Shown here in pieces: positions 8,233 to 17,312 of a stretch of DNA of 64,000 nt. How positions within the stretch are numbered: position 1 is the stretch's first letter; every line of letters begins with the position of its first letter. The position numbers were made by a program, and so were the translations under genes. This DNA is from CAZSDP01 sp964605665 (lineage in GTDB: Bacteria > Planctomycetota > UBA8108 > UBA1146). The DNA lies in NCBI GenBank assembly GCA_964605665.1, contig CAZSDP010000004.1, positions 115,369 to 179,368 of the forward strand. The letters run 5' to 3'. Below the pieces are notes generated by a model. The model searched no databases and had not been told where the DNA came from. It saw only the letters and a program-made list of their open reading frames with translations.

Positions 8233-10524
8233 ATGAGAAAAGAGGCAGCACTCCGATCGAACCTGGTGCGATCTTCTCGGTACCGCACCCAGGGGAGTAC
8301 GGCGATATCGTGGCTCTTCGGCTTGACGGGATTGGTACTCCTCGGCGGACTCTATTTTCTTCCTGCCGGCGATCGATCGACCTCCCCGAGCGGTTGGATC
8401 CCCGCGGCTCATGGAGATGATCTCTTCCCGCGAGAGCAGGGACTGCGCGCTCCCGTCGAAATCGGCTTTGCTCCGAAACAGCAAGCGGCACCGGCGGCCC
8501 AGACCCCTCCAGCAGCGCAAGAGGCGGACAAACCAGAGCCGGCTCCGAAACCGGTCACCGACAATCCAGTTGCAGAAGAGCCACAAGGACCCGATTCCCC
8601 CAGCGCGCCCGAGGTCGAATCGGACGATGCACCCGCAGAAGGTCGTCGCGGTCGACGTGGCGGTGGTCGCCGGCGTGGGGGAGAGGCGGGCGAGTCGAGT
8701 GATTCCGCGGAAGCTCCCGAAGCACGGAGGAAGCAACCACCCGCCCCCGGAATCCCGGTGACGAATCAACTGGTGATCGAACGTTGTAGCCCTTGTCACG
8801 AACAAGATGACCGCGGTCACCTCTCACGCATCTCCTATGAACGGAAGACTCCGGAGATGTGGGAGATGACTCTCAAGCGGATGATCCGTCTCTTCCATGT
8901 CTCGCTGGAACCACAAGAGGCAAAGGAAGTGGTGCGCTATCTCGCGAATGACCATGGATTGACCCGCGAAGAAGCAGAGCAAGCCCTCTACGAAACAGAA
9001 CGTCGCTTGCACTGGTCGGAAGAAGATGAGGAGGAAGACCTGCGTGAAACGTGTGGCAAGTGCCACACCCTGGGACGGGTCTTCAGTGAACGTCGTTCGA
9101 AGGAAGAGTGGAACCTTCTGAAGGCGACCCACCTCGCCATGTATCCGTTGGCAGACTTCCAAGCGTTCCGCGGTCGCCGCGGACGCAACACCAACTGGGG
9201 ATCGATGACCGAGAGCGAAGCAGAGGACGCCCGGGAACGATCTCAACAACGTCCCTCCTCCGATCGAGCCGATGCCGTCCTCGCCAAGCTCGCGGAGCGC
9301 CTTCCCCTCTTCTCTGAGTCTTGGAAAGAGTGGGAAGTCAACCGGAGAGAAGTTCCTCTCGCCGCGACTTGGACCATCCTCGGGCACGAAATCAGCCGTG
9401 GCGACGTCCGCGGCACGGCCACCTTCACTCGCCTCGCCCCCGATGAGTACGAAACCGAGTGGAATCTCCGCTATGGAGACGGTCGCCAAGTGGTGAGGAA
9501 GGGGCGTGGGTTGGTCTACGCCGGCTACTCATGGCGAGGCCGCAGCGAAACCACCGCGCCGCGGGAAGCCCCCGAGTTGCGCGAAGTCTTGCTCCTCGAT
9601 GAGACGTGGGGATCGATGCGAGGGCGGATCTTCACCGGCGAACACAATGAGTTCGGAATCGATGTGACGCTTCACCGACGTGTTGCCGAGCCACGCATCT
9701 TCGGGGCAGACGATGCGGCGGTGATGATTCCGTCGACCGGGCATCGAGTGTTGGTTCATGGAAGCGGATTTCCTGAAGATCTCTCCGCGGAGGACTTCCA
9801 TCTCGGGGATGGGGTCACCGTCACCGCCGCGCGTCGCGGTAAAGGTGGGTGGACGGCAGAGCTGACCGTCGATGTTGCGGAGGGGACCGATCCAGGTTAT
9901 CGCATGATCAGCTATGGCGCGGTGCGCGGTCCGCAAGCGATCATTCTCTACGACACCATCGACTACATCAAAATTATCCCCGAAGACGGCTTCGCCCGAG
10001 TCGGGGGAGAGATCCGACCCAAGCAACATGAGCGCTTCGAAGCGGTCGCTTGTCACCGCGGTCCCGACAAGAAGATGTGGACCGACGATGACATCGTCGT
10101 CCACGGGGTCGAAGCGAAGTTTGCGCTGGCAGAGTTCCCGATCCGAGAAGGAGATGATGACGTCCAGTATGTCGGAGTGATCGATGCCGACAGCGGAGTC
10201 TTCACGCCAGCGGTCGATGGCCCCAATCCACAACGTCGCTTTAAGGCGAACAATATCGGCGATGTGTACGTGGTGGCGACCTGCTCCTTGACCGTCCCCG
10301 AGCGAATTCAGATTCCCCAAGAAGAAAAATCGGACGAAGCAGAGTCGAAAGATGCCGCTTCAGAGAAAGACGCAGATTCGGAAGACGAGAAGACATCGAC
10401 CGAGCCCAAATTCAAGGAGGGTTTGGGACCTCCCGTCGAGAAGGAATTCAAGGCGCGAGCGCATCTGATTGTCAGTGTTCCGATCTACATCGATTGGAAC
10501 CGTTACGAGTGGGATGAGCGATGA
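8233..10524 (+). CDS. qhpA: Quinohemoprotein amine dehydrogenase alpha subunit (diheme cytochrome c)
   Basis: I place the start at the ATG at 8233 (763 residues), because the frame upstream of it lies opposite qhpF. Residues about 25-45 are one hydrophobic segment (signal or anchor), followed by a Pro/Ala/Glu-rich linker and an Arg/Gly-rich block (about residues 135-155). Two heme sites follow, C185-SPC-H189 and C274-GKC-H278, as expected of the diheme domain of QHNDH alpha, and then the three beta-rich domains of the family. The subunit passes electrons from the CTQ cofactor of QhpC through its hemes to a periplasmic acceptor during primary-amine oxidation. An acidic, Lys/Glu/Asp-rich insertion of about 40 residues lies near the C-terminus. 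The last codons overlap the qhpD start (ATGA). Confidence 0.93.
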   Translation: MRKEAALRSNLVRSSRYRTQGSTAISWLFGLTGLVLLGGLYFLPAGDRSTSPSGWIPAAHGDDLFPREQGLRAPVEIGFAPKQQAAPAAQTPPAAQEADKPEPAPKPVTDNPVAEEPQGPDSPSAPEVESDDAPAEGRRGRRGGGRRRGGEAGESSDSAEAPEARRKQPPAPGIPVTNQLVIERCSPCHEQDDRGHLSRISYERKTPEMWEMTLKRMIRLFHVSLEPQEAKEVVRYLANDHGLTREEAEQALYETERRLHWSEEDEEEDLRETCGKCHTLGRVFSERRSKEEWNLLKATHLAMYPLADFQAFRGRRGRNTNWGSMTESEAEDARERSQQRPSSDRADAVLAKLAERLPLFSESWKEWEVNRREVPLAATWTILGHEISRGDVRGTATFTRLAPDEYETEWNLRYGDGRQVVRKGRGLVYAGYSWRGRSETTAPREAPELREVLLLDETWGSMRGRIFTGEHNEFGIDVTLHRRVAEPRIFGADDAAVMIPSTGHRVLVHGSGFPEDLSAEDFHLGDGVTVTAARRGKGGWTAELTVDVAEGTDPGYRMISYGAVRGPQAIILYDTIDYIKIIPEDGFARVGGEIRPKQHERFEAVACHRGPDKKMWTDDDIVVHGVEAKFALAEFPIREGDDDVQYVGVIDADSGVFTPAVDGPNPQRRFKANNIGDVYVVATCSLTVPERIQIPQEEKSDEAESKDAASEKDADSEDEKTSTEPKFKEGLGPPVEKEFKARAHLIVSVPIYIDWNRYEWDER

Positions 10525-12020
10525 AGATCCACTACGAAACTCCAGTGCAGCGCCGCTTCGAAGCCGATGGGGAGAGCTACGTCTACTCGGCGCGCTCCGC
10601 GGCGATCCTTCGCCTCGATTCGGTGTCCGCGGCGATTCTCGACCACTTTGGCGAGAAAGGAGGCGCGGATCTCTCTGAGTGGGAGGCTTCGCGACCTGCC
10701 GAAGAGAGCGCCTCCCAGCGGGAGGTATTCGAGCAGCTGGTCGCGATGGGACTCTTGCGTCCGGTCGGGGAGACCGCGCACAAAGGACCCTCCCTACCGC
10801 CGATGCCCTTCCCGCTCCAAACGTTGGTGCTCAACGTCACCAATAAGTGCAACCTCGCCTGCACCTACTGCTATGAGTACGGCGACGATCGCATCGCGGA
10901 TGAAAAGAAGGATGGACGGGACCGAGAGCCGCGGATGTCGACGGAGACCGCGTGTCAGAGTGTCGACTTTCTCTTTGCTCGCTCGCCGGGGCGAGGAGAA
11001 GTGAGCATCACGTTCTTCGGCGGCGAGACCCTGCTTAACTTCCCTGCGGTGCGCGCGGCGACTGAACATGCGCTGGCTCTCGCCCAGGAGAGTGGACGTC
11101 GCGTCTCCTTTTCTTTGACGACGAATGCCACGCTGCTCACCGATGAGGTGATCGACTTCTTGGTCAGGCACCAGTTCGGCATCAATGTGTCGATCGACGG
11201 TAATCGCGCCGATCAAGATCGCCACCGCACCTTCCAGAGTGGCAAGGGCAGCTACGACCGGATCGCGCCCCGCATTCGGAAGTTGATCGAGAGAAACCGC
11301 GCTGCTCGTGGACGTCCGATCGGGGCTCGAGTGACGCTGACCCGCGGGATGGCACCGGTTGGAGAGACCTTCCGTCACCTCACCGAAGAGCTCGGATTCG
11401 ATGCGGTCGGATTCGCCCCGGTGACCAGTGCTTCCGACCGTGACTACGCCCTCGACGATGGACACCTCGGCACGATCCTCGCGGAGTTTTCGACTCTTGC
11501 CGAAGACTACGTGGAAACGGCGATGGAGGGGCGGCGCCACGGTTTCTCGAACCTGCACGATCTGATGACCGAATTACACCGTGGGACCGACAAGGCACAC
11601 CCTTGCGGAGCGGGGCTCGGTTTGTTGGGAGTGAGCACCGAAGGAGATCTCGGGCTCTGCCACCGCTTCGTCGAGTCGGGGGAGCATGAGGTCGGCAGTA
11701 TTCACGAGGGAATCGACGAAGCGAAGCGGAGCGACTTCCTGACGCGCGGGCACATTTCGAACAAAGTCGCCTGCCACCAGTGCTTTGCCCGACCCCACTG
11801 CTCCGGTGGTTGCTATCACGAGGCCTACGTCCGTTACCGTGATCCTAGCCAGCCCAATTTGCACTACTGTGAGTGGATTCGTGCTTGGACCGATCTCGGT
11901 TTACAGAGCTATGCGCGCATCACCCAACGCCGTCCCGACTACTTCGACCAATTCGAGACCGTCGCGCCAGCACAGAGTTCCGCGAGTGATCGACAGAAAG
12001 AGGGGAGCACCTCGCCGTGA
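10521..12020 (+). CDS. qhpD: Radical SAM/SPASM peptide-modifying enzyme QhpD
   Basis: A 499-residue radical SAM enzyme. The cluster motif CNLACTYC places the SAM-binding 4Fe-4S ligands at C110, C114 and C117. The C-terminal Cys-rich SPASM region (CGAGLGLLGVSTEGDLGLC, then C-x2-C-x5-C-x3-C spacing near HQCFARPHCSGGC) should bind auxiliary clusters. In Paracoccus, QhpD forms the thioether bonds between Cys and Asp/Glu side chains of QhpC. The substrate gene starts at the overlapping stop codon (GTGA at 12017), so enzyme and peptide are translated together. The N-terminal 100 residues look like a peptide-recognition domain. Confidence 0.95.
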   Translation: MKIHYETPVQRRFEADGESYVYSARSAAILRLDSVSAAILDHFGEKGGADLSEWEASRPAEESASQREVFEQLVAMGLLRPVGETAHKGPSLPPMPFPLQTLVLNVTNKCNLACTYCYEYGDDRIADEKKDGRDREPRMSTETACQSVDFLFARSPGRGEVSITFFGGETLLNFPAVRAATEHALALAQESGRRVSFSLTTNATLLTDEVIDFLVRHQFGINVSIDGNRADQDRHRTFQSGKGSYDRIAPRIRKLIERNRAARGRPIGARVTLTRGMAPVGETFRHLTEELGFDAVGFAPVTSASDRDYALDDGHLGTILAEFSTLAEDYVETAMEGRRHGFSNLHDLMTELHRGTDKAHPCGAGLGLLGVSTEGDLGLCHRFVESGEHEVGSIHEGIDEAKRSDFLTRGHISNKVACHQCFARPHCSGGCYHEAYVRYRDPSQPNLHYCEWIRAWTDLGLQSYARITQRRPDYFDQFETVAPAQSSASDRQKEGSTSP

Positions 12021-12337
12021 AACACCTCCAACCATTGAATCGCAAAGCGAAACAGATTGCCGCACAGCTGGAGAGTCACGGGGATGCAGAAGGGGTACGC
12101 CCTCTCGCCGACATCCCCTTCGGTTGTTCCACCCAACTCGACCCCGGCTGGGAGGTCGACGGCGGTGGAGGAACCTACGGGCTGTGTACCCCGGTCGAGC
12201 GTGACCTCTACGACTGTTACCACAGTTGCTATTGGCCCGCTCAAGTCCCCGACGCGTTGACCAACTTCCCCAACTGGACCAAGTCGTGTGGCGCTCCGGT
12301 GCATGACTGGTCCTCGATCGATTTGGTGTTCCCGTGA
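12017..12337 (+). CDS. qhpC: Quinohemoprotein amine dehydrogenase gamma subunit precursor (CTQ-bearing peptide)
   Basis: A 106-residue precursor starting with GTG. Residues 1 to about 30 form a leader without a Sec signal; the rest matches the cross-linked gamma subunit. Numbered against the Paracoccus/Pseudomonas structures with an offset of 30, all cross-link positions are kept: C37-E46, C57-D63 and C71-D79 for the thioether bonds, and C67-W73 for the cysteine tryptophylquinone cofactor. The block DCYHSCYWPAQVPD is the signature. A further Cys (C91) has no known partner. In known systems QhpD and QhpG modify it in the cytoplasm, QhpE trims the leader and QhpF exports it. Its stop overlaps the ATG of qhpB. 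Confidence 0.96.
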   Translation: MKHLQPLNRKAKQIAAQLESHGDAEGVRPLADIPFGCSTQLDPGWEVDGGGGTYGLCTPVERDLYDCYHSCYWPAQVPDALTNFPNWTKSCGAPVHDWSSIDLVFP

Positions 12338-13461
12338 TGCAACGAAGATTGACGCAAACTCTCATCACCTTCGCGCTCTTGACCGCGGTTCTGACGCCGA
12401 TCGGGGCCCAAGAAGATCGGGAAGGGAAGACGTGGTTCTTCATCCGGATGTGGCCCGATCAACTGGTGAAGTTCGATCCGATCACCGACTCGGTGGTGCA
12501 GAAGATTTCGACGCGCAATGGAGTCTGCCACGGTTTGCAGCTCACTCACGATCGAGAACACTTTTTGATGATCACCGGGCAGCGCTCGAAGATTGAAGTG
12601 GTGCGAGTCTCCGATATGGAGATTGTCGAGGTCCATGACTTCTCGGAAGAGGGATGGATCCACCGAGTATCAGAGATCCGTGAGCTTCCCGGTGGCGAGA
12701 AGTGGTATGTGGAACTCGATCGAGTGGAAACGAAGCCCGATCGATATGTGATCGAGAAGTCGCAGTGGCGCCTCTACAACGTGGCGGAGAAGAAAACGGA
12801 AAAGAAACTACGTGAGCTTCCGCGGGCGATCCGCAGAGGGGCGCGCCTGAGTCCCGATGGCAAGAAGTGGCATGTTTTCCGCAGCGACATCACGATCATT
12901 GATCCGGAGACGATGAAGGAAGAGGGCAAGATCGAGCTCTCGAAACCACTCTGGACCGGACTGGGACCGATCTCGGTGCGCGGAGAGGACTTCTTCGACA
13001 ATCGCAATCCCGATGCCTATCGATTCATGTACACGATGCGCGATCCGGTCAGAGAGAATCGAACCCTCTTCGGTCTCGTCGATATCGATATCAATGAGCG
13101 CAAAGTCACCAACCTCACCGAGTGGGGGGCGAACCCTTCCGTGTGGCGATTCCGACTGACGGAGGACCGTCGGCTGGGGATTGCCACCAAGTCGACCCGT
13201 GATCGAGGACGGCAATCGGATGGGGACGATCCGATCACGACCCTCGTCACCTACGACATGACCAATGGCAAGAAGATCCGAGAGACGAGAGTGCCGACCC
13301 GCAATGGTTTGGGACTGAGCGCGATCTCTCCCGATGGATCGAAGATCTACCTCACCGGCCGAGGGCATGAGTTGGTGATCCACGGCGCCGATCACCAATA
13401 CCAAAAGACGATCGAGTTGGATGGGGAAACCGACGGACGCATTCTCGTTGTCCGCCAATGA
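12337..13461 (+). CDS. qhpB: Quinohemoprotein amine dehydrogenase beta subunit (beta-propeller)
   Basis: About 374 residues with a clear signal peptide (LITFALLTAVLTPIGAQ). The mature protein consists of repeated beta-propeller blades with patterns such as LVKFDPITDSVV, ARLSPDGKKWHVF and SAISPDGSKIYLTGRG, as in the seven-bladed beta subunit that cradles QhpC and QhpA in the periplasm. I prefer the ATG at 12337, which overlaps the qhpC stop (TGATG), over the GTG one codon earlier. It has no cofactor of its own in known structures. The stop overlaps the qhpE start (ATGA). Confidence 0.93.
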   Translation: MQRRLTQTLITFALLTAVLTPIGAQEDREGKTWFFIRMWPDQLVKFDPITDSVVQKISTRNGVCHGLQLTHDREHFLMITGQRSKIEVVRVSDMEIVEVHDFSEEGWIHRVSEIRELPGGEKWYVELDRVETKPDRYVIEKSQWRLYNVAEKKTEKKLRELPRAIRRGARLSPDGKKWHVFRSDITIIDPETMKEEGKIELSKPLWTGLGPISVRGEDFFDNRNPDAYRFMYTMRDPVRENRTLFGLVDIDINERKVTNLTEWGANPSVWRFRLTEDRRLGIATKSTRDRGRQSDGDDPITTLVTYDMTNGKKIRETRVPTRNGLGLSAISPDGSKIYLTGRGHELVIHGADHQYQKTIELDGETDGRILVVRQ

Positions 13462-14069
13462 AGGTGCGGGTGGTTCTGATCGATAGTGGGGTGACGATCG
13501 ATCACCCACACCTTCGCGATCATTCCGTCTCGTTCGGCACCAGTTTCGTCGGAAGTGATCCTTCCGATGATCTGGGGCATGGAACGTGTGCCGCGGCGGC
13601 CGTGCTCGATCTCGCCCCGATGGTTGAGCTGATCTCCCTCAAGGTGTTCGACCGTACACCCACTGCGCCCCTCTCCCGTTTGCTGGAAGCCCTCGATTAT
13701 GGACTCGCCCTCGATCCCCTTCCTCAGGTGATCGTTCTCCCTCTCGGCTTTCGCGATCGTTCCTCCATCGAAGAATTCCAAACGCGCGTCGACCGGGCGG
13801 TCTCTCATCACATCCAGGTGGTGGCGCCTCTGCTGGCGGATGGTCTCCCCAGTTATCCCGGATCACTATCGGGGGCGGTGGGAGTGATCGCCGACGCCGC
13901 CCTCCCCCGGGAGAATCCGCAGCAGCGTGAAGATGGTTGGGCAGCATCTCCCTATCCGCGAGATCTTCCCGGCTTACCGAAGGAGCGCAATCTTCAGGGG
14001 GTCAGCTTTGCGGCGTGCAACGTGGCGGGGTTTTTGGCGCGGCAGGCAGCGAACGCCTTCGATCGCTGA
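13458..14069 (+). CDS. qhpE: Subtilisin-like leader peptidase QhpE
   Basis: A compact 203-residue S8-family serine protease with the triad D9 (DSG), H41 (GHGT) and S183 (GVSFAAC). The last motif departs from the usual GTSMAAP, as is common in small specialised subtilisins. It has no signal peptide or propeptide, which fits cytoplasmic removal of the QhpC leader, the known role of QhpE. It is the last gene of the plus-strand qhp unit and converges with qhpG, 20 bases away; a weak TGATCC/GGATCA stem lies between them. Confidence 0.92.
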   Translation: MKVRVVLIDSGVTIDHPHLRDHSVSFGTSFVGSDPSDDLGHGTCAAAAVLDLAPMVELISLKVFDRTPTAPLSRLLEALDYGLALDPLPQVIVLPLGFRDRSSIEEFQTRVDRAVSHHIQVVAPLLADGLPSYPGSLSGAVGVIADAALPRENPQQREDGWAASPYPRDLPGLPKERNLQGVSFAACNVAGFLARQAANAFDR

Positions 14070-14089
14070 GTGATCCGCCCGCGCGAGGA

Positions 14090-15487
14090 TCAGCGGATCA
14101 ACCAGCCGCGTTCGACCATCAACTCGACCGCCCGGGTGACATCTTCTCTCCTCCAACCTTGCAAAGCAGGACGCTGACCCGCCCGCTCGACGATCTCAGC
14201 GACCGACCCGCCCGCGCGAGCCGCTTCGACTAAGTCACCGATCGGGATCGGACCGATCCGATCGAGAGGGGGGGCATCGCCGAGGGCGTAGCCATCGATG
14301 GCGATCAGCGTTTGCCCTCGGGGACGATAGGTCGCCGCGCGGCGCAATTCAGGTGAGAGTTGGAGGGACGCCGCCGAAGAAGGAGGCGTGGCGGCGGTCT
14401 CTCCTGTGTCGCGCCGTGCGCGCCAAAAGGGCGCGTCGACAAATCGAGTTTCGGAGCGATACACCTCAGCGGTGCGACGGAGGTGCGCTCGATGGAGTCC
14501 CGCTTCCCACTCTTGAAGATGGGTGGATAGGGCGGCGGCTTCGTTCGGTCGTTCTGCGGCGGCGTTCACCGCGAGTGCGGTTCGTTCCGCCGAGGCGAGC
14601 GCCTTCTCGACTCCTTGACTGGAGAGGGGATCGACAGAGGAGGCGGCATCTCCGGCGAGCCACGCGGAACCCTTCGAGATGCGCAGCGCGGTGGTGGCGA
14701 TCACTCCCCGCTTCAGCGGCGGTGTCCAGCGGGCGGCGGGACCCACGGAAGAGGCGATCGCCTCCTTCCACAGCTGCGCGCTTCCCTTGTCGCGCAATTC
14801 CGCTCCGTCGCAGAAGAGACTCAATGTCATTCCACCGTCGCGCTGCTGAATCCACCAGAACCAACCTTGGGGGACCGCTTCGATGCCGTTGCCGCCATCG
14901 ATTGTCGGAGTGTCGGAGGTATCGGAGGAGAGCGCGATCGTCTCCGGCCCACAGTTCACCACCTGATGGGGGCAGAGATTTCCTGGACCGGTGCGACCGG
15001 TGGCGATCACGATTTGACGGGCGGTCACCGTTGAATGATTCCCATCGCAGGCGATCTGAACCGTTTCCGCTCCGGACGCAGCGGCACTCTCGAGACTGCC
15101 CGCGCGTCCCTCGATCCAACGGACTCCGGCATCGCGGGCGCGATCGGCGAGGGCGGCGTCGAAGGTCGGACGGTGTACTTGGAAGCCCTGCCCTTGAAAG
15201 GCCTCCCCTTCGTCGGAGGGGCGCTGCTTCCACTGGTCACTTCCCCAGATCGCGACATGTTCTGGAGGAGCAAAGAAGCGCTCTTTTGCGATCAACGCAT
15301 CGATCCCCAGTCGCCCGAGAAGACCAGCCGCCGCCGGAACCAGCGTCTCTTCAGCGAGTCCATGCCCCGGCCCCGGGCGAGAGACCACCACCACCTCGCC
15401 ACCGCGCTCCGCCACGAGGGTGGCGAGGAGAGACCCCGTTGGTCCTCCTCCGATCACCAGTAGATCGACGAGCTCACTTCGGGACAC
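14090..15487 (-). CDS. qhpG: FAD-dependent monooxygenase, probable QhpG
   Basis: A 465-residue flavoprotein with the dinucleotide-binding motif GGGPTGSLLATLVAERGG (residues 13-30) and a second FAD motif with an Asp in WLAGDAASSVDP, as in tryptophan-halogenase/geranylgeranyl-reductase-like enzymes. In QHNDH systems QhpG adds two oxygens to the tryptophan of QhpC on the way to CTQ. Placement next to qhpE supports this. Its GTG start lies 14 bases inside the symporter gene upstream, so it is expressed with the symporter/hotdog unit, on the strand opposite to qhpADCBE. Confidence 0.88.
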   Translation of the reverse strand: MSRSELVDLLVIGGGPTGSLLATLVAERGGEVVVVSRPGPGHGLAEETLVPAAAGLLGRLGIDALIAKERFFAPPEHVAIWGSDQWKQRPSDEGEAFQGQGFQVHRPTFDAALADRARDAGVRWIEGRAGSLESAAASGAETVQIACDGNHSTVTARQIVIATGRTGPGNLCPHQVVNCGPETIALSSDTSDTPTIDGGNGIEAVPQGWFWWIQQRDGGMTLSLFCDGAELRDKGSAQLWKEAIASSVGPAARWTPPLKRGVIATTALRISKGSAWLAGDAASSVDPLSSQGVEKALASAERTALAVNAAAERPNEAAALSTHLQEWEAGLHRAHLRRTAEVYRSETRFVDAPFWRARRDTGETAATPPSSAASLQLSPELRRAATYRPRGQTLIAIDGYALGDAPPLDRIGPIPIGDLVEAARAGGSVAEIVERAGQRPALQGWRREDVTRAVELMVERGWLIR

Positions 15488-17312
15488 GGATCTCCTCCAC
15501 GAGTCGTTGGACCTCGGGGGGAGGGGGTGGAGTGAAGGCAGAGACGGTCATCGCGATGGCGAAGTTGATCAGCATGCCGAGGGTTCCGATTCCCTCGGGA
15601 GAGATGCCCCAGATGTAGTGACTGGTATCCCAGTCGAGGAACTTGAAACCGATGATATAGATCGAAGTGAATCCGATTCCGGCGATCATCCCCGCGATCA
15701 CCCCTTCACGGTTGATGCGAGTGGAGAAGATCCCCAACAAGATCGCCGGGAAGAAACTCGACGCGGCGAGCCCAAAGGCGAATGCCACGATCGAGGCGAC
15801 ATACCCCGGCGGGTGGATTCCCAAATAGCCAGCGCAGCAGACCGCCACCGCCGCGGCGATCCGCGCGGCGCGCAGCTCTTGCTTTTCGGTGATCTTGGGC
15901 ACGATCGCTCGCTTCAAGAGGTCGTGGCTGATCGCGGTCGACACCACCAATAGCAATCCGGCCGCGGTGGAGAGCGCCGCGGCGAGTCCACCGGCAGCGA
16001 CGAGACCGATCACCCACGCGGGAAGTCCCGCGATCTCGGGATTGGCGAGGACGATGATGTCGCGGTCGATATAGAGCTCATTCTCTGACTCGGTGGGGGT
16101 GACTCCGTTCTCTCCGAGAAGGAGCAACCGCTCCCCGTGGGGACCGCGCGCTTGCGGATCGTCCGCCGCTCCGAGATAGATCGGTTTCTTTCCGCGGGCG
16201 CTGGTGAAGGGGGCTCCTGCGCGGTACTGAACGCGTCCGTCCCCATTCTTGTCGAGCCAAGCGATCAGATCGGTGTCTTCCCAGCTGCGGAACCAATCGG
16301 GGATCGTCTTCTCCTCGGGTCCGGCACGGCTGGGGTCGTACCAAGCTTCCCGTGTCGAATCGAGCAAGTTGGTTCGGGCGAACGCGGCGACCGCCGGCGC
16401 GGTGGTGTAGAGGATCGCGATGAACAACAGCGCCCACCCCGCACTGGAGCGCGCATCGCGCACCCGCGGTACGGTGTAGAAGCGGATGATCACATGGGGG
16501 AGCCCCGCGGTTCCCACCATCAGCGCCATCGTGATGCAAAAGACGTCGAGCATCCCCTTTTGGCCGGAGGTGTACGCGGCAAACCCCAATTCTTGATGGA
16601 GCCCATCGAGTTTGTCGAGGAGTGAGATCTTCTCTCCTGCAGCGATGCGCGACCCCAGCTCTCCGGCGAGGTCAGATCCAAAACCGAATTGGGGGATCGG
16701 ATGCGAGGTGAGCATGATGCTGATGAAGATCGCCGGCACCATGAAGGCGAAGATCAACACACAATACTGCGCGACTTGGGTGTAGGTGATCCCCTTCATC
16801 CCCCCGAGGACCGCGTAAAAGAAGACCAAACCCATCCCGATGATCACGCCGTCTGACACGGGCACCTCGAGGAAACGACTGAAGACGACCCCGACTCCGC
16901 GCATCTGTCCGGCGACGTATGTGAAAGAGATGAACACCGCACAGATCACCGCGACGATCCGCGCGGTTTGACTGTAGTAGCGGTCCCCGACAAAGTCGGG
17001 CACCGTGAACTTACCGAACTTGCGCAAGTACGGCGCGAGAAGCAGCGCGAGCAAGACGTAGCCGCCAGTCCAACCCATCAGGTAGACGCTACCGTCGTAG
17101 CCGAGGAACGAAATGATCCCCGCCATTCCGAGGAAGGAGGCCGCACTCATCCAATCCGCGGCGGTCGCCATCCCGTTGGCGAGGGGAGAGACCCCTTTCC
17201 CCGCGATGTAGAAATCACCGGTGGTCTTTGCGCGAGCGCGAATCGCGATGCCGATGTAGAGGGCGAAGGAGAGTCCGACGATCAGCAGAGTCCAAGCTTG
17301 AATACTCATCAT
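15474..17312 (-). CDS. Sodium:solute symporter large subunit (SSS family, acetate-permease-like)
   Basis: A 612-residue integral membrane protein with about 13 hydrophobic segments and SSS landmarks: GDFYIAGKGVSPLANGMATAAD, the TVPDFVGDRYYS stretch and GLVAAGGLAAALSTAAGLLL. It carries the long hydrophilic loop of the VC_2705-type subfamily, here with an EF-hand-like DKNGDGRVQY. Together with the DUF4212 subunit it should import an organic anion or similar small solute with sodium; the substrate cannot be read from sequence. Overlaps of 4 and 14 bases tie it to the DUF4212 gene and qhpG, so it may feed on, or clear, a product of amine oxidation such as a carboxylate (inference). Confidence 0.93.
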   Translation of the reverse strand: MMSIQAWTLLIVGLSFALYIGIAIRARAKTTGDFYIAGKGVSPLANGMATAADWMSAASFLGMAGIISFLGYDGSVYLMGWTGGYVLLALLLAPYLRKFGKFTVPDFVGDRYYSQTARIVAVICAVFISFTYVAGQMRGVGVVFSRFLEVPVSDGVIIGMGLVFFYAVLGGMKGITYTQVAQYCVLIFAFMVPAIFISIMLTSHPIPQFGFGSDLAGELGSRIAAGEKISLLDKLDGLHQELGFAAYTSGQKGMLDVFCITMALMVGTAGLPHVIIRFYTVPRVRDARSSAGWALLFIAILYTTAPAVAAFARTNLLDSTREAWYDPSRAGPEEKTIPDWFRSWEDTDLIAWLDKNGDGRVQYRAGAPFTSARGKKPIYLGAADDPQARGPHGERLLLLGENGVTPTESENELYIDRDIIVLANPEIAGLPAWVIGLVAAGGLAAALSTAAGLLLVVSTAISHDLLKRAIVPKITEKQELRAARIAAAVAVCCAGYLGIHPPGYVASIVAFAFGLAASSFFPAILLGIFSTRINREGVIAGMIAGIGFTSIYIIGFKFLDWDTSHYIWGISPEGIGTLGMLINFAIAMTVSAFTPPPPPEVQRLVEEIRVPK

